DNA of 64,000 nucleotides from Alviniconcha marisindica (Eukaryota; Mollusca; Gastropoda; Provannidae), in assembly GCA_018857735.1 (NCBI GenBank), contig JABMCL010001879.1, positions 395,001 through 459,000 of the forward strand, given 5' to 3'. Below, piece after piece: positions 10,901 through 19,905 of the stretch; within the stretch, counting starts at the first letter, position 1, and each line of letters starts with the position of its first letter. The translations under genes were made by a program, and so were the position numbers. The notes under the pieces were generated by a model. That model was not told the origin of the DNA. It saw only the letters and a list, made by a program, of their open reading frames with translations, and did not search any database.

Positions 10901-13457
10901 TGAGTGTAATGGGCATTGTCACATGCCGATGAGGAAAAAAACATAAGTTTCTTTGCAGAAATTGCTTTGTGGAGGTAGATTGGGTACAAATATGCCTGAA
11001 GCTGTTCTGTGAGTGGTTTAATTATGAATGTGGCTGAGGTAGAAGTTGTATTGGTGACATTGTTCTGGGGTAGATTGGGTACAAATACACCTGAAGCTGT
11101 ACTGTGAGTGGCTTAGCTACTAATGCGGCTGAGGTAGATGTCGTATTGACGACATTGTTCTACATGCGCCACAGTTCCTTGATGTGAGATTGCTTTGTGG
11201 CAGCAGACTGCATACATAATTATACCGCGCGTGTGTGTGTGTGTGTGTGTATGTGTGTGAAAACGATTGACACAGACTGTGTTGACAGAAAAATGCAGAG
11301 CTGTTCTACAAGCGGTTCAGCCGCGTGCCCGGCCTGAAGCCAGTCATGCCCCAGGGAGCCATGTACATGATGGTGAGCTCTCACTTACCTCTACCTCTGC
11401 CACAGCGCTGTCTACTCACATTCCTCTACCACAGCGCTGTTTAGTCACATTCCTCTACCACAGTGCTGTCTAGTCACGTCAAGTTCCTCTACCACAACGC
11501 TGTCTAGTTACATTCCTCAACCACAACGCTGTCTAGTCACATTCCTCTACCACAACGCTATCTAGTCACGTTCCTCTACTACATCACTGTCTAATCACAT
11601 TCCTCTACCACATCGCTGTCTACTCACATTCCTCTACCACATCGCTGTCTAGTCACATTCCTCTACCACATCGCTGTCTAGTAACATTCCTCTACCGCAG
11701 CGCTGTCTAGTCACATTCCTCTACCACATCGCTGTCTAGTCACATTCCTCTACCACATTATTATGTGTATTATGTCTAGTGACACAGCAATGCCAAATAG
11801 TGAGATCTCACTTACCTCTACCACATCGCTGTCTAGTCACACAGCAATGCCAAAAGGTGAGATCTCACTTACCTCTACCACAAAACTGTCTATTCATGTA
11901 GCAATGGCTAATGGTGAAATCTCAGTTACATCTACAACAACACTGTCTAGTCGTATAGCAATGGCTGACTAGTCACACATTAATGCCCACTGGTGAGGTA
12001 TGTTAAGTGTGATATTAAAATAAAGTGTTTTGCCCTGATATGACCTACTAGGTTGCCTGGGTGTTATGCTTACCTCTGCCAAAGCTAAGGTTGCCTGGGT
12101 ATTATGCTCACCTCTGCCAAAGCTAGCTAATCACATAGTATTGTATAATGTTGATGTCTCCTTTAGTTACACTACACTTTCTGATAACCATAGGTCTTAT
12201 ATATCAGAGGTATAGACAAAATCTTTGTTCACATGCAACAGCTCTAATATTTAAACATTGCAATAATGGGAATTATATATTATGTTTGTTTAATAACCAA
12301 TGATTTTCACAACTGGCAAATAAACTTTCATAATGAAGTTAACCGCTCGTTTTTGTCCTGTCTACCTACATGACGCGCACGCGTGCATATGTGTAGAGTC
12401 TAAACATTGTATTCTTTAAACGCAAGTTTGAAATAGTAGTCACTTCTGCCTGTCAAATACTTTGTTTGCTTGTTTTTATCAATCAATCTGTCAGTGTTTA
12501 ATTTTACATCTGTTCACAGCAAGGTGATATTAGACAATGATGTCAGAGACACAGACTATATGTACATTTCTGTTTTTCATCTACCTGTACCTAGCTCTTT
12601 ACAACCACTTCTTCCATTCTCCAGGTTGGCATTGACATGGCTGGCTTTCCAGAATTCACTTCAGATGTCCAGTTCACAGAAGCCATGGTGACAGAGCAGA
12701 GCGTCTTCTGCCTTCCAGCCACTGTGAGTACATGCTTGATTGTTGCTCTCAGTCTCTAAACAAGTCAGAACAAATGAAACACAAAAAACATAACTCACCA
12801 CCCAGCAGATGGTGATACATTTTCATGGGTCAGTTTGGCATAGCGGTAAGCAGAAGGGCCTTGGCTCGATTCTGCTTTGGCTCTCCTTTCTTTTCAAGTT
12901 TTGTGGTCTGTGGACACTGTCTAGTGACTTTGTCCCTCACGGTTAATAAAACATTAAAATGGCTCTCACCACTGTCTGTCTTAATGCAGGAGTCATTCTG
13001 GTGGTGACAGTGACGTGCAGCATTAGATAGAGTTGTCCCTCTTTCCACACCTCCAGGGATCTCAGTACATCTTCAGAGACAAACAACCCAGCTTTAAACA
13101 AGCCTATATAATAACAACAACATGCGCAGTCAGTCCTGCGACTAACACATTACAATAGGTCCAGTTCAACCTAGTGGTCCAGCAGTCCACCATCACTGTG
13201 AAATGTTCACTTTTATATGTCACTGTGTCTAAGGTCCAGTTCAACCTAGTAGGCCAGCAGTCCACCATCACTGTGAAATGTCCACGTCATATGTCACTGT
13301 GTGTCTGCAGTGTTTCCAGTACCCTGGCTACTTCCGCGTGGTGCTGACAGTGCCAGCTGACAAGGTGGACGAGGCCTGCGACCGTATTGAGCAGTTCTGC
13401 CGTGACCACTACCGCAAGCCTGTGGAGAATAGCATGGACATCAATGGGAAATCATAG
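380..13457 (+). CDS. TAT: Tyrosine aminotransferase, 11 coding exons (429 aa)
   Basis: This is a pyridoxal-phosphate enzyme that transfers the amino group of tyrosine to 2-oxoglutarate, giving 4-hydroxyphenylpyruvate, the first step of tyrosine catabolism; family members act in the cytosol. Coding exons: 380-536, 1315-1419, 2877-2944, 3321-3479, 4161-4352, 5173-5255, 8885-8951, 10132-10260, 11289-11372, 12625-12723, 13311-13457. They join in phase to 1290 nt. Fold-type I aminotransferase landmarks are visible: SGCS at 116-119, NNPSNPCGS from residue 189, DEIY with Asp221 and Tyr224 that would contact PLP, the Schiff-base Lys254 in GGLTKR, and the substrate-carboxylate Arg390 in YFRVV. The length is close to vertebrate TAT (about 454 aa); the shortfall is at the N terminus. 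The ATG at 380 has A at -3 and G at +4. Introns 1, 5 and 9 hold tandem copies of adjacent exon edges, which could disturb splicing. The 3' end of the mRNA was not located. Confidence 0.96.
505..980 (+). repeat. Tandem copies of TAT exon 1 3' edge plus donor
   Basis: Five diverging units of about 85-110 bp start at about 505, 611, 706, 815 and 902. Each carries a version of the exon end ([11 protein letters not shown]), the GTAACG donor region and a C-rich spacer. Unit 3 has lost its donor; units 2, 4 and 5 keep it. The frame from exon 1 closes with a stop at 623-625, before the second donor, so only the first donor yields TAT. Confidence 0.85.
1041..1245. repeat. TGTC/TGTG-rich low-complexity tract
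   Basis: Imperfect runs of TGTC, TGTG and TGCG fill TAT intron 1 just before exon 2. The open frames over this stretch are by-products of the repeat. Confidence 0.8.
1315..1419 (+). CDS. TAT: TAT exon 2 (residues 53-87, first base of 88)
   Basis: The acceptor TGCAG precedes GTGACC, completing Gly53 of the [12 protein letters not shown] motif. The exon encodes the segment up to YNGYGASVG, conserved in TAT as YNGYAPSIG. Donor GTTAGT. Confidence 0.93.
1430..1955. repeat. (CA)n/(CGCA)n compound microsatellite
   Basis: About 520 bp of CACA, CGCA and ATGC repeats begin 11 bases after the exon 2 donor, with several interruptions. Open frames of Thr/His or Val/Cys repeats on both strands come from this tract and are not genes. 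Confidence 0.95.
2877..2944 (+). CDS. TAT: TAT exon 3 (residues 88-110)
   Basis: This 68 bp exon encodes [14 protein letters not shown] and onward, matching the family's GxxxxREEIAxYY block that leads into the PLP domain. It ends on a codon boundary, with donor GTAATA. Confidence 0.9.
2955..3270. repeat. (TG)n, (CGTG)n and (GA)n tract
   Basis: A compound microsatellite begins 10 bases after the exon 3 donor and runs almost to exon 4, changing from TG to CGTG to GAGA units. Confidence 0.9.
3321..3479 (+). CDS. TAT: TAT exon 4 (residues 111-163)
   Basis: The exon encodes [13 protein letters not shown] and VLANPGQN, followed by [18 protein letters not shown] (116-119) forms part of the cofactor phosphate pocket in this family. 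Both borders lie on codon boundaries; donor GTGAGT. Confidence 0.96.
3505..3990. repeat. (GA)n tract followed by (TG)n
   Basis: A purine-rich GAGA tract, interrupted by about 80 bp of ordinary sequence at 3615-3695, is followed by a (TG)n run at about 3925-3990. It fills most of TAT intron 4. Confidence 0.9.
4161..4352 (+). CDS. TAT: TAT exon 5 (residues 164-227)
   Basis: The largest coding exon starts at PEKSWEVDL. It contains NNPSNPCGS (Asn193 contacts PLP in the family) and ADEIY (Asp221 with the pyridine nitrogen, Tyr224 with O3'). It is 64 whole codons long; donor GTGAGT. Confidence 0.97.
4401..4642. mobile_element. MITE copy 1, TTAA-flanked (242 bp)
   Basis: The termini TTAACCCCTTCACTGCC and GGCACTGAAAGGGTTAA are inverted repeats with 15 of 17 matches and TTAA at both ends. 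There is no coding capacity. A second full-length copy in opposite orientation lies at 39875-40111 and a fragment at about 48136-48263. TTAA target duplication is the hallmark of piggyBac-type transposases, which would have to act in trans. Confidence 0.85.
4779..5036 (+). mobile_element. tRNA-derived SINE, family 1
   Basis: The head has a pol III A box (TAGCTCAGTTGGTAAAGCG) and B box (GGTTCGAGTCC) separated by a stretch too long for a tRNA. An unrelated conserved body follows (TTGGACACATG, GGTAGGAATGGGTAGC). Related copies lie at 22106, 41102 (reverse, tail only) and 60508. Confidence 0.85.
5037..5210 (+). repeat. Tandem duplication across TAT exon 6 acceptor
   Basis: Two units of about 78 bp (5037-5115, 5116-5193) and a partial third each join an exon-internal segment (GGCGTCCCTGA) to the intron end and the first 21 bases of exon 6 (GTGTTTGACGGGTTTCACTA). 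The upstream unit retains an intact CAG acceptor with a decoy exon start at 5095. Confidence 0.9.
5173..5255 (+). CDS. TAT: TAT exon 6 (residues 228-254, two bases of 255)
   Basis: The exon carries [12 protein letters not shown], in which Lys254 forms the internal aldimine with PLP. The start at 5173 gives the normal family length; the decoy acceptor at 5095 would insert 26 residues in frame. Donor GTCTGT is weak. Confidence 0.93.
5262..6700. repeat. 1.4 kb polypyrimidine tract (CT/C-rich)
   Basis: Starting a few bases after the exon 6 donor, almost the whole plus strand is C and T: CTCTGTCTCCCCACC-like units of about 20-30 bp, then a core at about 5647-5830 that is nearly all C. Long Pro/Ser/Leu frames (plus) and Gly/Arg/Glu frames (minus) are artefacts of this composition. 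Confidence 0.95.
7436..7720 (+). mobile_element. Dispersed element with internal (CA)n, copy 1
   Basis: The element begins with AAT trinucleotides, then AAAGTATTTTTAAAGCGC, AAATCTTGTCC and GACTATTCTAAG, followed by about 90 bp of pure (CA)n and a tail with AAAACGGGCAGCAAA and CATGGCAGGTCT. Copies with the same order of blocks lie at 24040 (reverse), 43298 and 49647. Confidence 0.8.
7790..8190. repeat. Threefold degenerate repeat in TAT intron 6
   Basis: Three related blocks share GTTGACAAACACTG and GTGTGGGGCAAGTCGCCCAG, at about 7790-7870, 7962-8045 and 8130-8185. A (GACA)n/(GATA)n microsatellite lies at 7871-7920. No coding signal was seen. Confidence 0.7.
8340..8475. repeat. Short tandem duplication, about 48 bp units
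   Basis: Two full copies and one partial copy of a unit containing GGTAAATCATTTTATTAGAC lie in TAT intron 6. Confidence 0.75.
8885..8951 (+). CDS. TAT: TAT exon 7 (residues 255-277)
   Basis: This 67 bp exon completes Arg255 and encodes [17 protein letters not shown]. The Arg of VPGWR lies near the cofactor phosphate in fold-type I aminotransferases. Ends on a codon boundary; donor GTAACC. Confidence 0.95.
9052..9540. repeat. Short interspersed fragments (TTTATTCATCC type)
   Basis: Two neighbouring fragments contain GAATACTTTATTCATC (about 9060) and CTTTATTCATCCCA (about 9391). They resemble 41551-41770 in DDX27 intron 12. The first also carries a core at about 9092-9143 that recurs at 29236, 48603 and 56374. 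Confidence 0.55.
9790..10120. repeat. Degenerate tandem repeat before TAT exon 8
   Basis: About five diverged units of roughly 50-65 bp share CAGTCTACAACTGCTTGTTG and GTAGCAGGCTGAGTCA. The last unit ends about 30 bases before the exon 8 acceptor. Confidence 0.75.
10132..10260 (+). CDS. TAT: TAT exon 8 (residues 278-320)
   Basis: The exon encodes [17 protein letters not shown], ending at YNTIQYIQ, matching the helical small/large domain linker of TAT (family: [13 protein letters not shown]). It is 43 whole codons; donor GTAGGC. Confidence 0.95.
10500..10785. repeat. 23 bp minisatellite in TAT intron 8
   Basis: About 12 copies of a unit resembling GGTGTCGATGAAGGCCGCTA lie head to tail with scattered substitutions. 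Confidence 0.9.
11289..11372 (+). CDS. TAT: TAT exon 9 (residues 321-348)
   Basis: The exon encodes [17 protein letters not shown] and PQGAMYMM, aligning with the family's IPGLxPxxPxGAMYLM. It is 28 whole codons; donor GTGAGC. The sequence across this donor seeds the repeat array that follows. Confidence 0.95.
11380..11990. repeat. Minisatellite seeded from TAT exon 9 donor region
   Basis: About 13 units of roughly 29 bp (GTCTAGTCACATTCCTCTAC) are followed by three longer units of about 70 bp. The longer units repeat GGTGAGATCTCACTTACC, a near copy of the sequence across the authentic exon 9 donor (GGTGAGCTCTCACTTACC), so donor-like sites recur in intron 9. Confidence 0.85.
12625..12723 (+). 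CDS. TAT: TAT exon 10 (residues 349-381)
   Basis: The exon encodes [19 protein letters not shown] and [10 protein letters not shown], matching the family's EQSVxCLPAT motif in the small domain. It is 33 whole codons; acceptor CTCCAG, donor GTGAGT. Confidence 0.96.
12827..13035 (+). mobile_element. tRNA-derived SINE, family 2 (3' truncated)
   Basis: An A-box-like GGCATAGCGGTAAGC and a B-box-like GGCTCGATTCTGC are followed by TTGTGGTCTGTGGACA, ATTAAAATGGCTCTC and GCAGGAGTCATTCTGGTGG. Full-length relatives lie at 55027 (plus) and 53771 (minus). Confidence 0.8.
13155..13305. repeat. Two 74-78 bp tandem units abutting TAT exon 11 acceptor
   Basis: Two near-identical units share AGGTCCAGTTCAACCTAGT and CCACCATCACTGTGAAATG. 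The second ends in the polypyrimidine/CAG of the real exon 11 acceptor; the first lacks the terminal CTGCAG. Confidence 0.9.
13311..13457 (+). CDS. TAT: TAT exon 11, C terminus (residues 382-429 and stop)
   Basis: The exon encodes [15 protein letters not shown], with Arg390 as the family's substrate-carboxylate anchor, then the closing helix [14 protein letters not shown]. It ends in TAG at 13455-13457. Confidence 0.97.
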   Translation, partial: CFQYPGYFRVVLTVPADKVDEACDRIEQFCRDHYRKPVENSMDINGKS

Positions 13458-14959
13458 TCAAACACTGGGCATTTAAATGTTTAGCGCTTTAATGCACACA
13501 AGTCACGGTTCCAGCAACCCCAGCGTGGACTGCATCCCATCCCCAAGCCCACGCTGCCACCCCCACCCCCTCTCCTGGAAGAATGAAGCCATCATCCTGT
13601 CCTTTGAGTCTTGATGGCACAGCTACAGCGGGAACGCGCTTAAGAACTCATTGAAGATGAAATTCAGTTTAAGATGCAACTTCCAGTATCCATACTGCAC
13701 ACTTTCCTGTTGTTGTTTTTGAGTTCGTTTACGACACGTATAAGAAAAAAAAGACACACTGATGACTACTGCTGCAGCTAAATCATCAGCATTATTCATT
13801 TCTTTTTACCCATCTTTACATGTCAGTGAATATATATATACAATTTCTCTTCTGCCAAGGTTGTTGTAGAGTTGAGTCTGGGGAAGCCAGTGCAGTTATC
13901 CTAAACTGACTAGATAAAGACATGCAGCTAGCATAAAGCTTGCACAGTGCATAGTTTTGCTGTGTACCTTTAGTATAATGTATTTTATTATTATTATTAC
14001 AATGCCATATATGTGAGAGAATGCACTCAAGATTTATTCACTGATGGTCATGTGAGTGCAGTGGAATGAAACAGTCAGACATTTTATGAAGAATCTTTTT
14101 TTAACATTCCATAACAGTGGGTTTTCAGGCTTTTGTCCTATTTAAGAAGAAAAAGCAACAACAAAAAGCCTGATTTCAGGCAGTTGCCTGAAGAATCTCA
14201 TTGCTGCCATCAGTCTTGTTTTGGAGGGTGTAATTTTTCAGTTTATCTCAAACGAATGTATGAAAAACAACATATAATGTAGTATCTCCATGTTATCAGA
14301 CCAAGGTTAATCCACGTTCCATGCTCTTCCAGTTTTCAGAGTGGTGATAAACTGTCTAATGCCTCCTATCCTCCTTAGTCTTTTCCACAATGAGGAACTA
14401 TGGGCAGATGCAGAAAACTAAGTCCCGTCTTCTGACAACTTGGAGCTATAAAAGGTTCCCTCTTTTAAGCCTGGGGAAGATCAGAATATAGCTTTGCATG
14501 CCTAGCCTACTGCCAGGAATTGTGCTATCCTGGTTCACTCCATTCCTTTTTTACATAATCCCTGTCCAGGCATAACATGATGGGTCATGAACACTGGAGC
14601 AAGGCTTATGATCTAAATCATGTTTTGTCCTTGTCTTGGACATCCCATCCCTGCAGGCTTTCAAGAGTAGGCTGGACTCAGTTTGGCAACACAAGAAATT
14701 TCTTCACTGGAGTTTTGCCCACCAACGGAGTGACCTCAGTGTTAAAAGTTAGGATAGAATAGCTCAGGCTGGCAAAAACAAAGGCTTTTAGCCTAAGTAA
14801 ATCTGATCACCATCTCATATATTACATCATTACATCCATTTGAAATGAACAGTTCTAGGCCCTGAAAGGTCCTGGAAATTCTAACTCGTAATGGCTTGCG
14901 TGATGCTGCTGGCATGATGCATACGAAAGGCAATGAGTTGTTGTTGGTGGTGATATGTT

Positions 14960-15060
14960 GCTTTACATCCACAGAAACCGTAGGTTTATTAGGGACGGGA
15001 GCCCAGGATGTCCACCTCAACTTTCACACAGCTCCTGAGCTCTGCGGCAAGGAGACACAC
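14960..15060 (-). repeat. SINE family 2 tail fragment
   Basis: The sequence contains ACATCCACAGAAACCGTAGG and TTATTAGGGAC, the reverse complement of the 3' end of the family 2 SINE. It is followed by a block (CACCTCAACTTTCACACAG) shared with 54690-54790. Confidence 0.65.
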
Positions 15061-15174
15061 TATCTCACTTAAACGGCCTCACAAGCACTGAGGCTGGCTG
15101 ACCAGGCTGGCAGCAACCTTTTTTTTTCTTTCTTTTTTGTGCTGGGAGGGTCAAGCACCAGCTTCTGATGAACT

Positions 15175-15310
15175 AGTTAGCATTAATTATCATTAATAAC
15201 TAGCTCCTTCGTCTCAAGGTGCTGAGAATCATTAATAACTAACTCCTTAGATGCAGGGTGCCGAGTGTCGTTAATAACTAACTCCTTAGTCTCAAGGTGT
15301 TGAGTCCTTT
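15175..15310. repeat. Triplicated ~48 bp unit
   Basis: Three units contain TTAATAACTAACTCCTTAG and AAGGTGCTGAG. Confidence 0.75.
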
Positions 15311-15663
15311 GGAAGAGGTGAAAACAGTCACAGATGTCTCAAGCGTTAAAGGCTACCTGTGATTCAGTTATGTTTTTTCTTTGCCCCAGTATTACCTTTA
15401 TGGTTCTCCCCTGAAGCGAGGCTGGGTATATCTGATGTTCCCGTCCTGTCTGGAATCTCAGAGCTGTCATTAGATTCTGCTTTCTCTTGTTTGTTTGTTT
15501 GTTTTTTGGAGGGTAGGTCTTGTTTTTTACCTAGTCACCTGTCTTGTTTTTCTGCTAATGTCTCATTCTGGTGACTTTTCGCCTAGAAAATTCTTTCAGA
15601 GGAGATGAAAAACAGGGTTCCCATCCTGTGCCAGTGTCTTTTCATGATTTGAGTTAGTTGTTC

Positions 15664-15830
15664 TTTTTACTCTACCCTGACTCAATACAACCTAATTTTT
15701 ACTCTACGCTGACTCGATACGACCTAATTTTTACTCTACACTGACTTGATACAACCTAATTTTTACTCTACGCTGACTCGATATGACCTAAGTTTTACTC
15801 TACCCTGACTCAATACAACCTAACTCCTTA
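15664..15830. repeat. ~31 bp minisatellite
   Basis: Five to six units contain TTTTTACTCTACGCTGACTC and GATACAACCTAA, with base substitutions between copies. Confidence 0.85.
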
Positions 15831-16659
15831 GTCTCACAGTCACAGCGGTGAGCTAAGTATCTACTGCGAGTCCTTTGGAGGAGATGATAAAGAGTCAGAG
15901 GTCCCACAGCTACAGGCAACACCCAGCAGTGGCATAATAAATACTGCCCTGGCAAAAACCTGTTACCATTTCACCGCCATCAGGAATAATTCAGGCTGAG
16001 TGGTGGCTCAGTGTCACAGATGGCTTTCCCTGGGGAAGGAGCACCAAATTTGCTGTGGGAAAACCAAGATGGGACAATGACACGTACAAAATATACATAC
16101 ATGGCTCTTCTGAATATCATGGAAACAAATAAAACAAAACTCTCAGAGCACTAGCAGAATATTACATATCCCTCCCCCTGATTTTTTTTCTGAATATATT
16201 TAAAAAAAAAAAAAAAACAGCTTTAAAATGTTCCAAATTGTGGGTGCAGCTTCCTTCCTCTGGGGTTTATTGTTTCTTACAGCTGATGATATATATATTT
16301 ATATATATCATTAATATATATAATACACATAAAATATTTCAAAATACCGAACCCCTTGAGGCAGGCAACTTTGGTAAACATACAAACCAGGTATACTTGT
16401 CAGACTCAGGAATCTGGTTAATTTTGTCATGGTCTTTTACCTTCAAGTGCTGCTAATCATTTTGTCACACAGCATGTTATCAGTATACATCTAACTGTAT
16501 TAAGTTTTGCTCATGGGTGTGAAGAATCCTTAAGCTGGTTGGCACAAAGATAAAATGCCAGCAGGAATAAAAGCTTTACTAATTCATGCAAGCTTTACCA
16601 GTATCTTACTGTACTGGTATCTCCTTTGTCTTCCAGGCACAAAGCTAGCATACAATACA

Positions 16660-16925
16660 ATGCAACTTTATTGTCTCTGTGTAGAGAAATTTGCTTTCTG
16701 ACTACTTCATGATTGCTTTAATTCAGGACTGATCTGAATGTACTGGTGTGTTATTTACTAGGCACAAAGATAAAATAATGGCATTTTGACTATTTCATGG
16801 TTGCTTTCAATTCAGCACTGATCTGAATGTACTGGTATGTTATTTACTAGGCACAAAGGTAAATTTCTGATTGCTTTAATTCAGCACTGATCTGAATGTA
16901 CTGGTGTGTTGTTTTCTAAGCACAG
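16660..16925. repeat. Degenerate ~80-110 bp tandem repeat
   Basis: Three to four units share ATCTGAATGTACTGGTGTGT and TTACTAGGCACAAAG. Confidence 0.75.
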
Positions 16926-17634
16926 AGGAAACAAGCTGCAGTTATTGTTGTTTTTGTTTTTTTGTTTCTACTATCTCACAACCTGTCAAAGCCAGCAAAA
17001 TGGTTATACACCTCCTGTGAAACCACCCGGAATATCTGTAAAACGTGGCCAGAAGTGTACATTACATAATGGGTTTGTGAAATCGGAGGTATGAAAAAAA
17101 GGGGTGGGCCCAAAGGTGCCATCCTTCTCAAAACCTGTTATGCCCAAGAAAGCCAGCTAGAAGATACAGACATTTAAAAAAAATTAAACTTATGATTTTC
17201 TTTATTGATTTAACTTGCATTTACAATCTTACTTTCATCAGTAACGATTAGCAGGACTGACATATTTTATGGTAGACCATGTCATTTTTGCAGTAGATTA
17301 ATAAATTTGTCTGGTATCTTGTACTGGGTGCAGAGAACACCATCAGTGTCACAGCTGGCTGAAAGGTTACCCATGGCCTGTTTACAACATGCCATGTTCT
17401 GTCACTCAGAGTGAAAATTTCCCCCAAAAATGCAAACATGATAGCTTTTGTAGCCTCCAGACTTGCTTACTCTAACAGTTTTTACAAGGTGCACAAACAA
17501 TTTCTCTAATCATTTTCAGAAAATGTAAACGTGAGTTCCTGTAATGGTTTCACAAAATGCAAACATACTTACTATACTATACTTAATATACTTATATATA
17601 TGGTTTCACAAAAGGCAACTATATTCACTCTAAT

Positions 17635-17801
17635 CCTTGCCATATATTCATGGTTGTGTGTGAACAGTTTTGACAAATGGCATGGACAGTTTTCAAGGTT
17701 GTATGTGAACAGTTTTGACAAATAGCATGGACAGTTTTCAAGTTTGTGTGTGCTACTGCTTGAGAATGGTGGTGGCAGATGACACAGACATTTTCTATTC
17801 G

Positions 17802-17839
<38 letters not shown>

Positions 17840-17845
17840 ATTTGT
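17635..17845. repeat. 52 bp duplication followed by (TG)n
   Basis: Two copies of a unit containing GTGAACAGTTTTGACAAAT are followed by a (TG)n run at about 17804-17838. Confidence 0.75.
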
Positions 17846-18513
17846 AAGGTGGTGAAAAAAACGTGACACGAGCTCAAAATATAAAGATTTTGCGTACGAC
17901 TCTCACAGAATGGACTGCAAATCAGAATCTCATTTCATTCTGAGACCTGCTGCACCAATCTCTGCAGCATTCAGGCAAGGAATTCGTCTTGCATGAAGCA
18001 CATGCTTCAAGAAAGCAGGCAATGATCCCTTGTCCAAAACCAGTCTGCATCAACGGGTCACTGTCACTAGTGTCAGTCTCAGCAGATTACTATGCAGCAA
18101 ATTCGTGATCCTAGTCAGCTCTTGTTTTGTTCTTACAATAGTTGTTGGGTTAGACCAAAGGCATATGAAATTAAAAGTTTTTCCCCACTCTCTCTCTCTT
18201 CTAAACAATGCAAACATCAAACTTTTTTTTCTCTTTCTCTTTTTTTTTTTACTATTAAAAACATGCTAACGAGGTCTTAAACTTGTGCCATATGAACTGT
18301 ACACATGCGTGCCTCTTTGTTGCACAAATGTTTTATATCAGCTGATACTGTATTATGTGTAACCCACTGTGTTAATCTTGGTTTATTAATGTACTTATGG
18401 AAGAATAACTGTTCTGCTGTACAGTTTATGTGAACCAGTTAAAAAGTGACACAGTAAGCGGTGTCCAGTTACACAATAAGCGGTGTCCATTTGCAGAAGG
18501 CCTCAAAACTTAC

Positions 18514-19054
18514 TTAAAGGGGAATCACGGCAAAGCAGCATCACAGGCCCCATCAACATGAATGGAATAAAATATTGAAAAATCACAGCAGTTTTTCACT
18601 CAGTCTCTGGTCCTGTTTTGTGAAAAATAAACATGTGAAAGTTGAAGAAACACTCGAGGCACTGAACACACCACCACTAAAACCAGATAAGTACACTTTT
18701 ATTTTCCACCATTTAACTGTTGGCTAACTGTTGTTTTGTCACTAGAAAAGAAGCATACCCCGAAAATTCACATATGTTTTGTATTGACAAATTAAATTAG
18801 CAATTACTGAAACTGTCATATGTTTGGGTTTCTATTTGAAAGTTTCGAAAGTACGATCATGAGTAGTGCTACCATTTGTACCCAGCAGTCTGTGTCCGTG
18901 ACGTCATGCTCCAATTTAAAGCCAAAATGTAAAGCAAACAAGCACTCCTTTTGTATCAATACTGACAGATCGACCAAATAAAGCCTGCTGATGGAACATT
19001 TGCGCATTTCCGGTTTTCAGGCCAGCTTGTGTCTTTGTTTCAGTTCTCCTTTAA
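18514..19054. mobile_element. Probable second MITE family, TTAA-flanked (541 bp)
   Basis: The left end TTAAAGGGGAAT and right end TTCTCCTTTAA are inverted repeats (10 of 12 matches), both bounded by TTAA. There is no coding capacity. The termini differ from the 242 bp MITE. Only one copy was recognised here, so the call rests on termini alone. Confidence 0.5.
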
Positions 19055-19714
19055 GGCATGGCCGCATCCACAGATGAGATGGGTAGAATATTATTTATTT
19101 ACTATTGTCATTACCTGTGTAGCTTGAGGTTTTACTTGTAAGTGAGAACCGGACAGAATTACTTATTTGAGATTGCCGTGTACATTATGGTCAGACCACT
19201 AGACGATGGGATGCTTGCAATAACCCCCCCCCCTCTTGAAAGTCCAGCTAGTTTCCTTTTTGTTGTTTGTTGATCAGTAGCTGTTCTTAGCTGCAACGCA
19301 ATGCTTGTTAAGTCAACAATCCATTCCTATGAGTTTGGACAGACTTCTTCATGTTCCATGCAGAACAGGCCAGCATATGCATTAAACGAACTAGCCTTCT
19401 CAGTTCTAGCAAAAGTTAGTAATTGGGTTTCAGCGTCTTGCCAACAATAAGCAAGTGCACATTTCAAAACTCTTTGCATAATTTTCTCAAGTTAAAAGTA
19501 CCAAATCAATCCATACAGAAATATAAAACATTCATAAACAATTATATGAATTTCTGTCATTTTAGTCTCTGTACCCGCGCGCGCGTGCGTGCGTGTGTGT
19601 GTGAGTGTGTAGCTTTTTTGTTGTTGTGGTGGTTACTGCAGATCGCTTTGTTTTCCCCTCTTCCATCACTCATACGGCTATTTTTATTTGAATCTGAGAT
19701 GGCTAGATCAATGA

Positions 19715-19905
19715 TGACCTTTGGCCATAAACAGAAGTTTAAACAAGACACTCGTATGTCAAAGACCTTTGGCCATAAACAGAAGTTTAAACAAGACACT
19801 TGTGCATCAAAGACCTTTGGCCATAAGCAGAAGTTTAAACAAGACACTCATGTGTCAAAGACCTTTTGCCATAAATGGAAGTTTAAACAAGACACTCATG
19901 CATGC
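19715..19905 (+). repeat. 48 bp minisatellite, four units, reading frame preserved
   Basis: Four units contain CCATAAACAGAAGTTTAAAC followed by AAGACACT. Because 48 is a multiple of 3, the plus strand reads FGHKQKFKQDT-type 16-residue repeats within a 166-codon frame (19423-19923). I see no splice context or similarity suggesting that it is translated. Confidence 0.85.
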
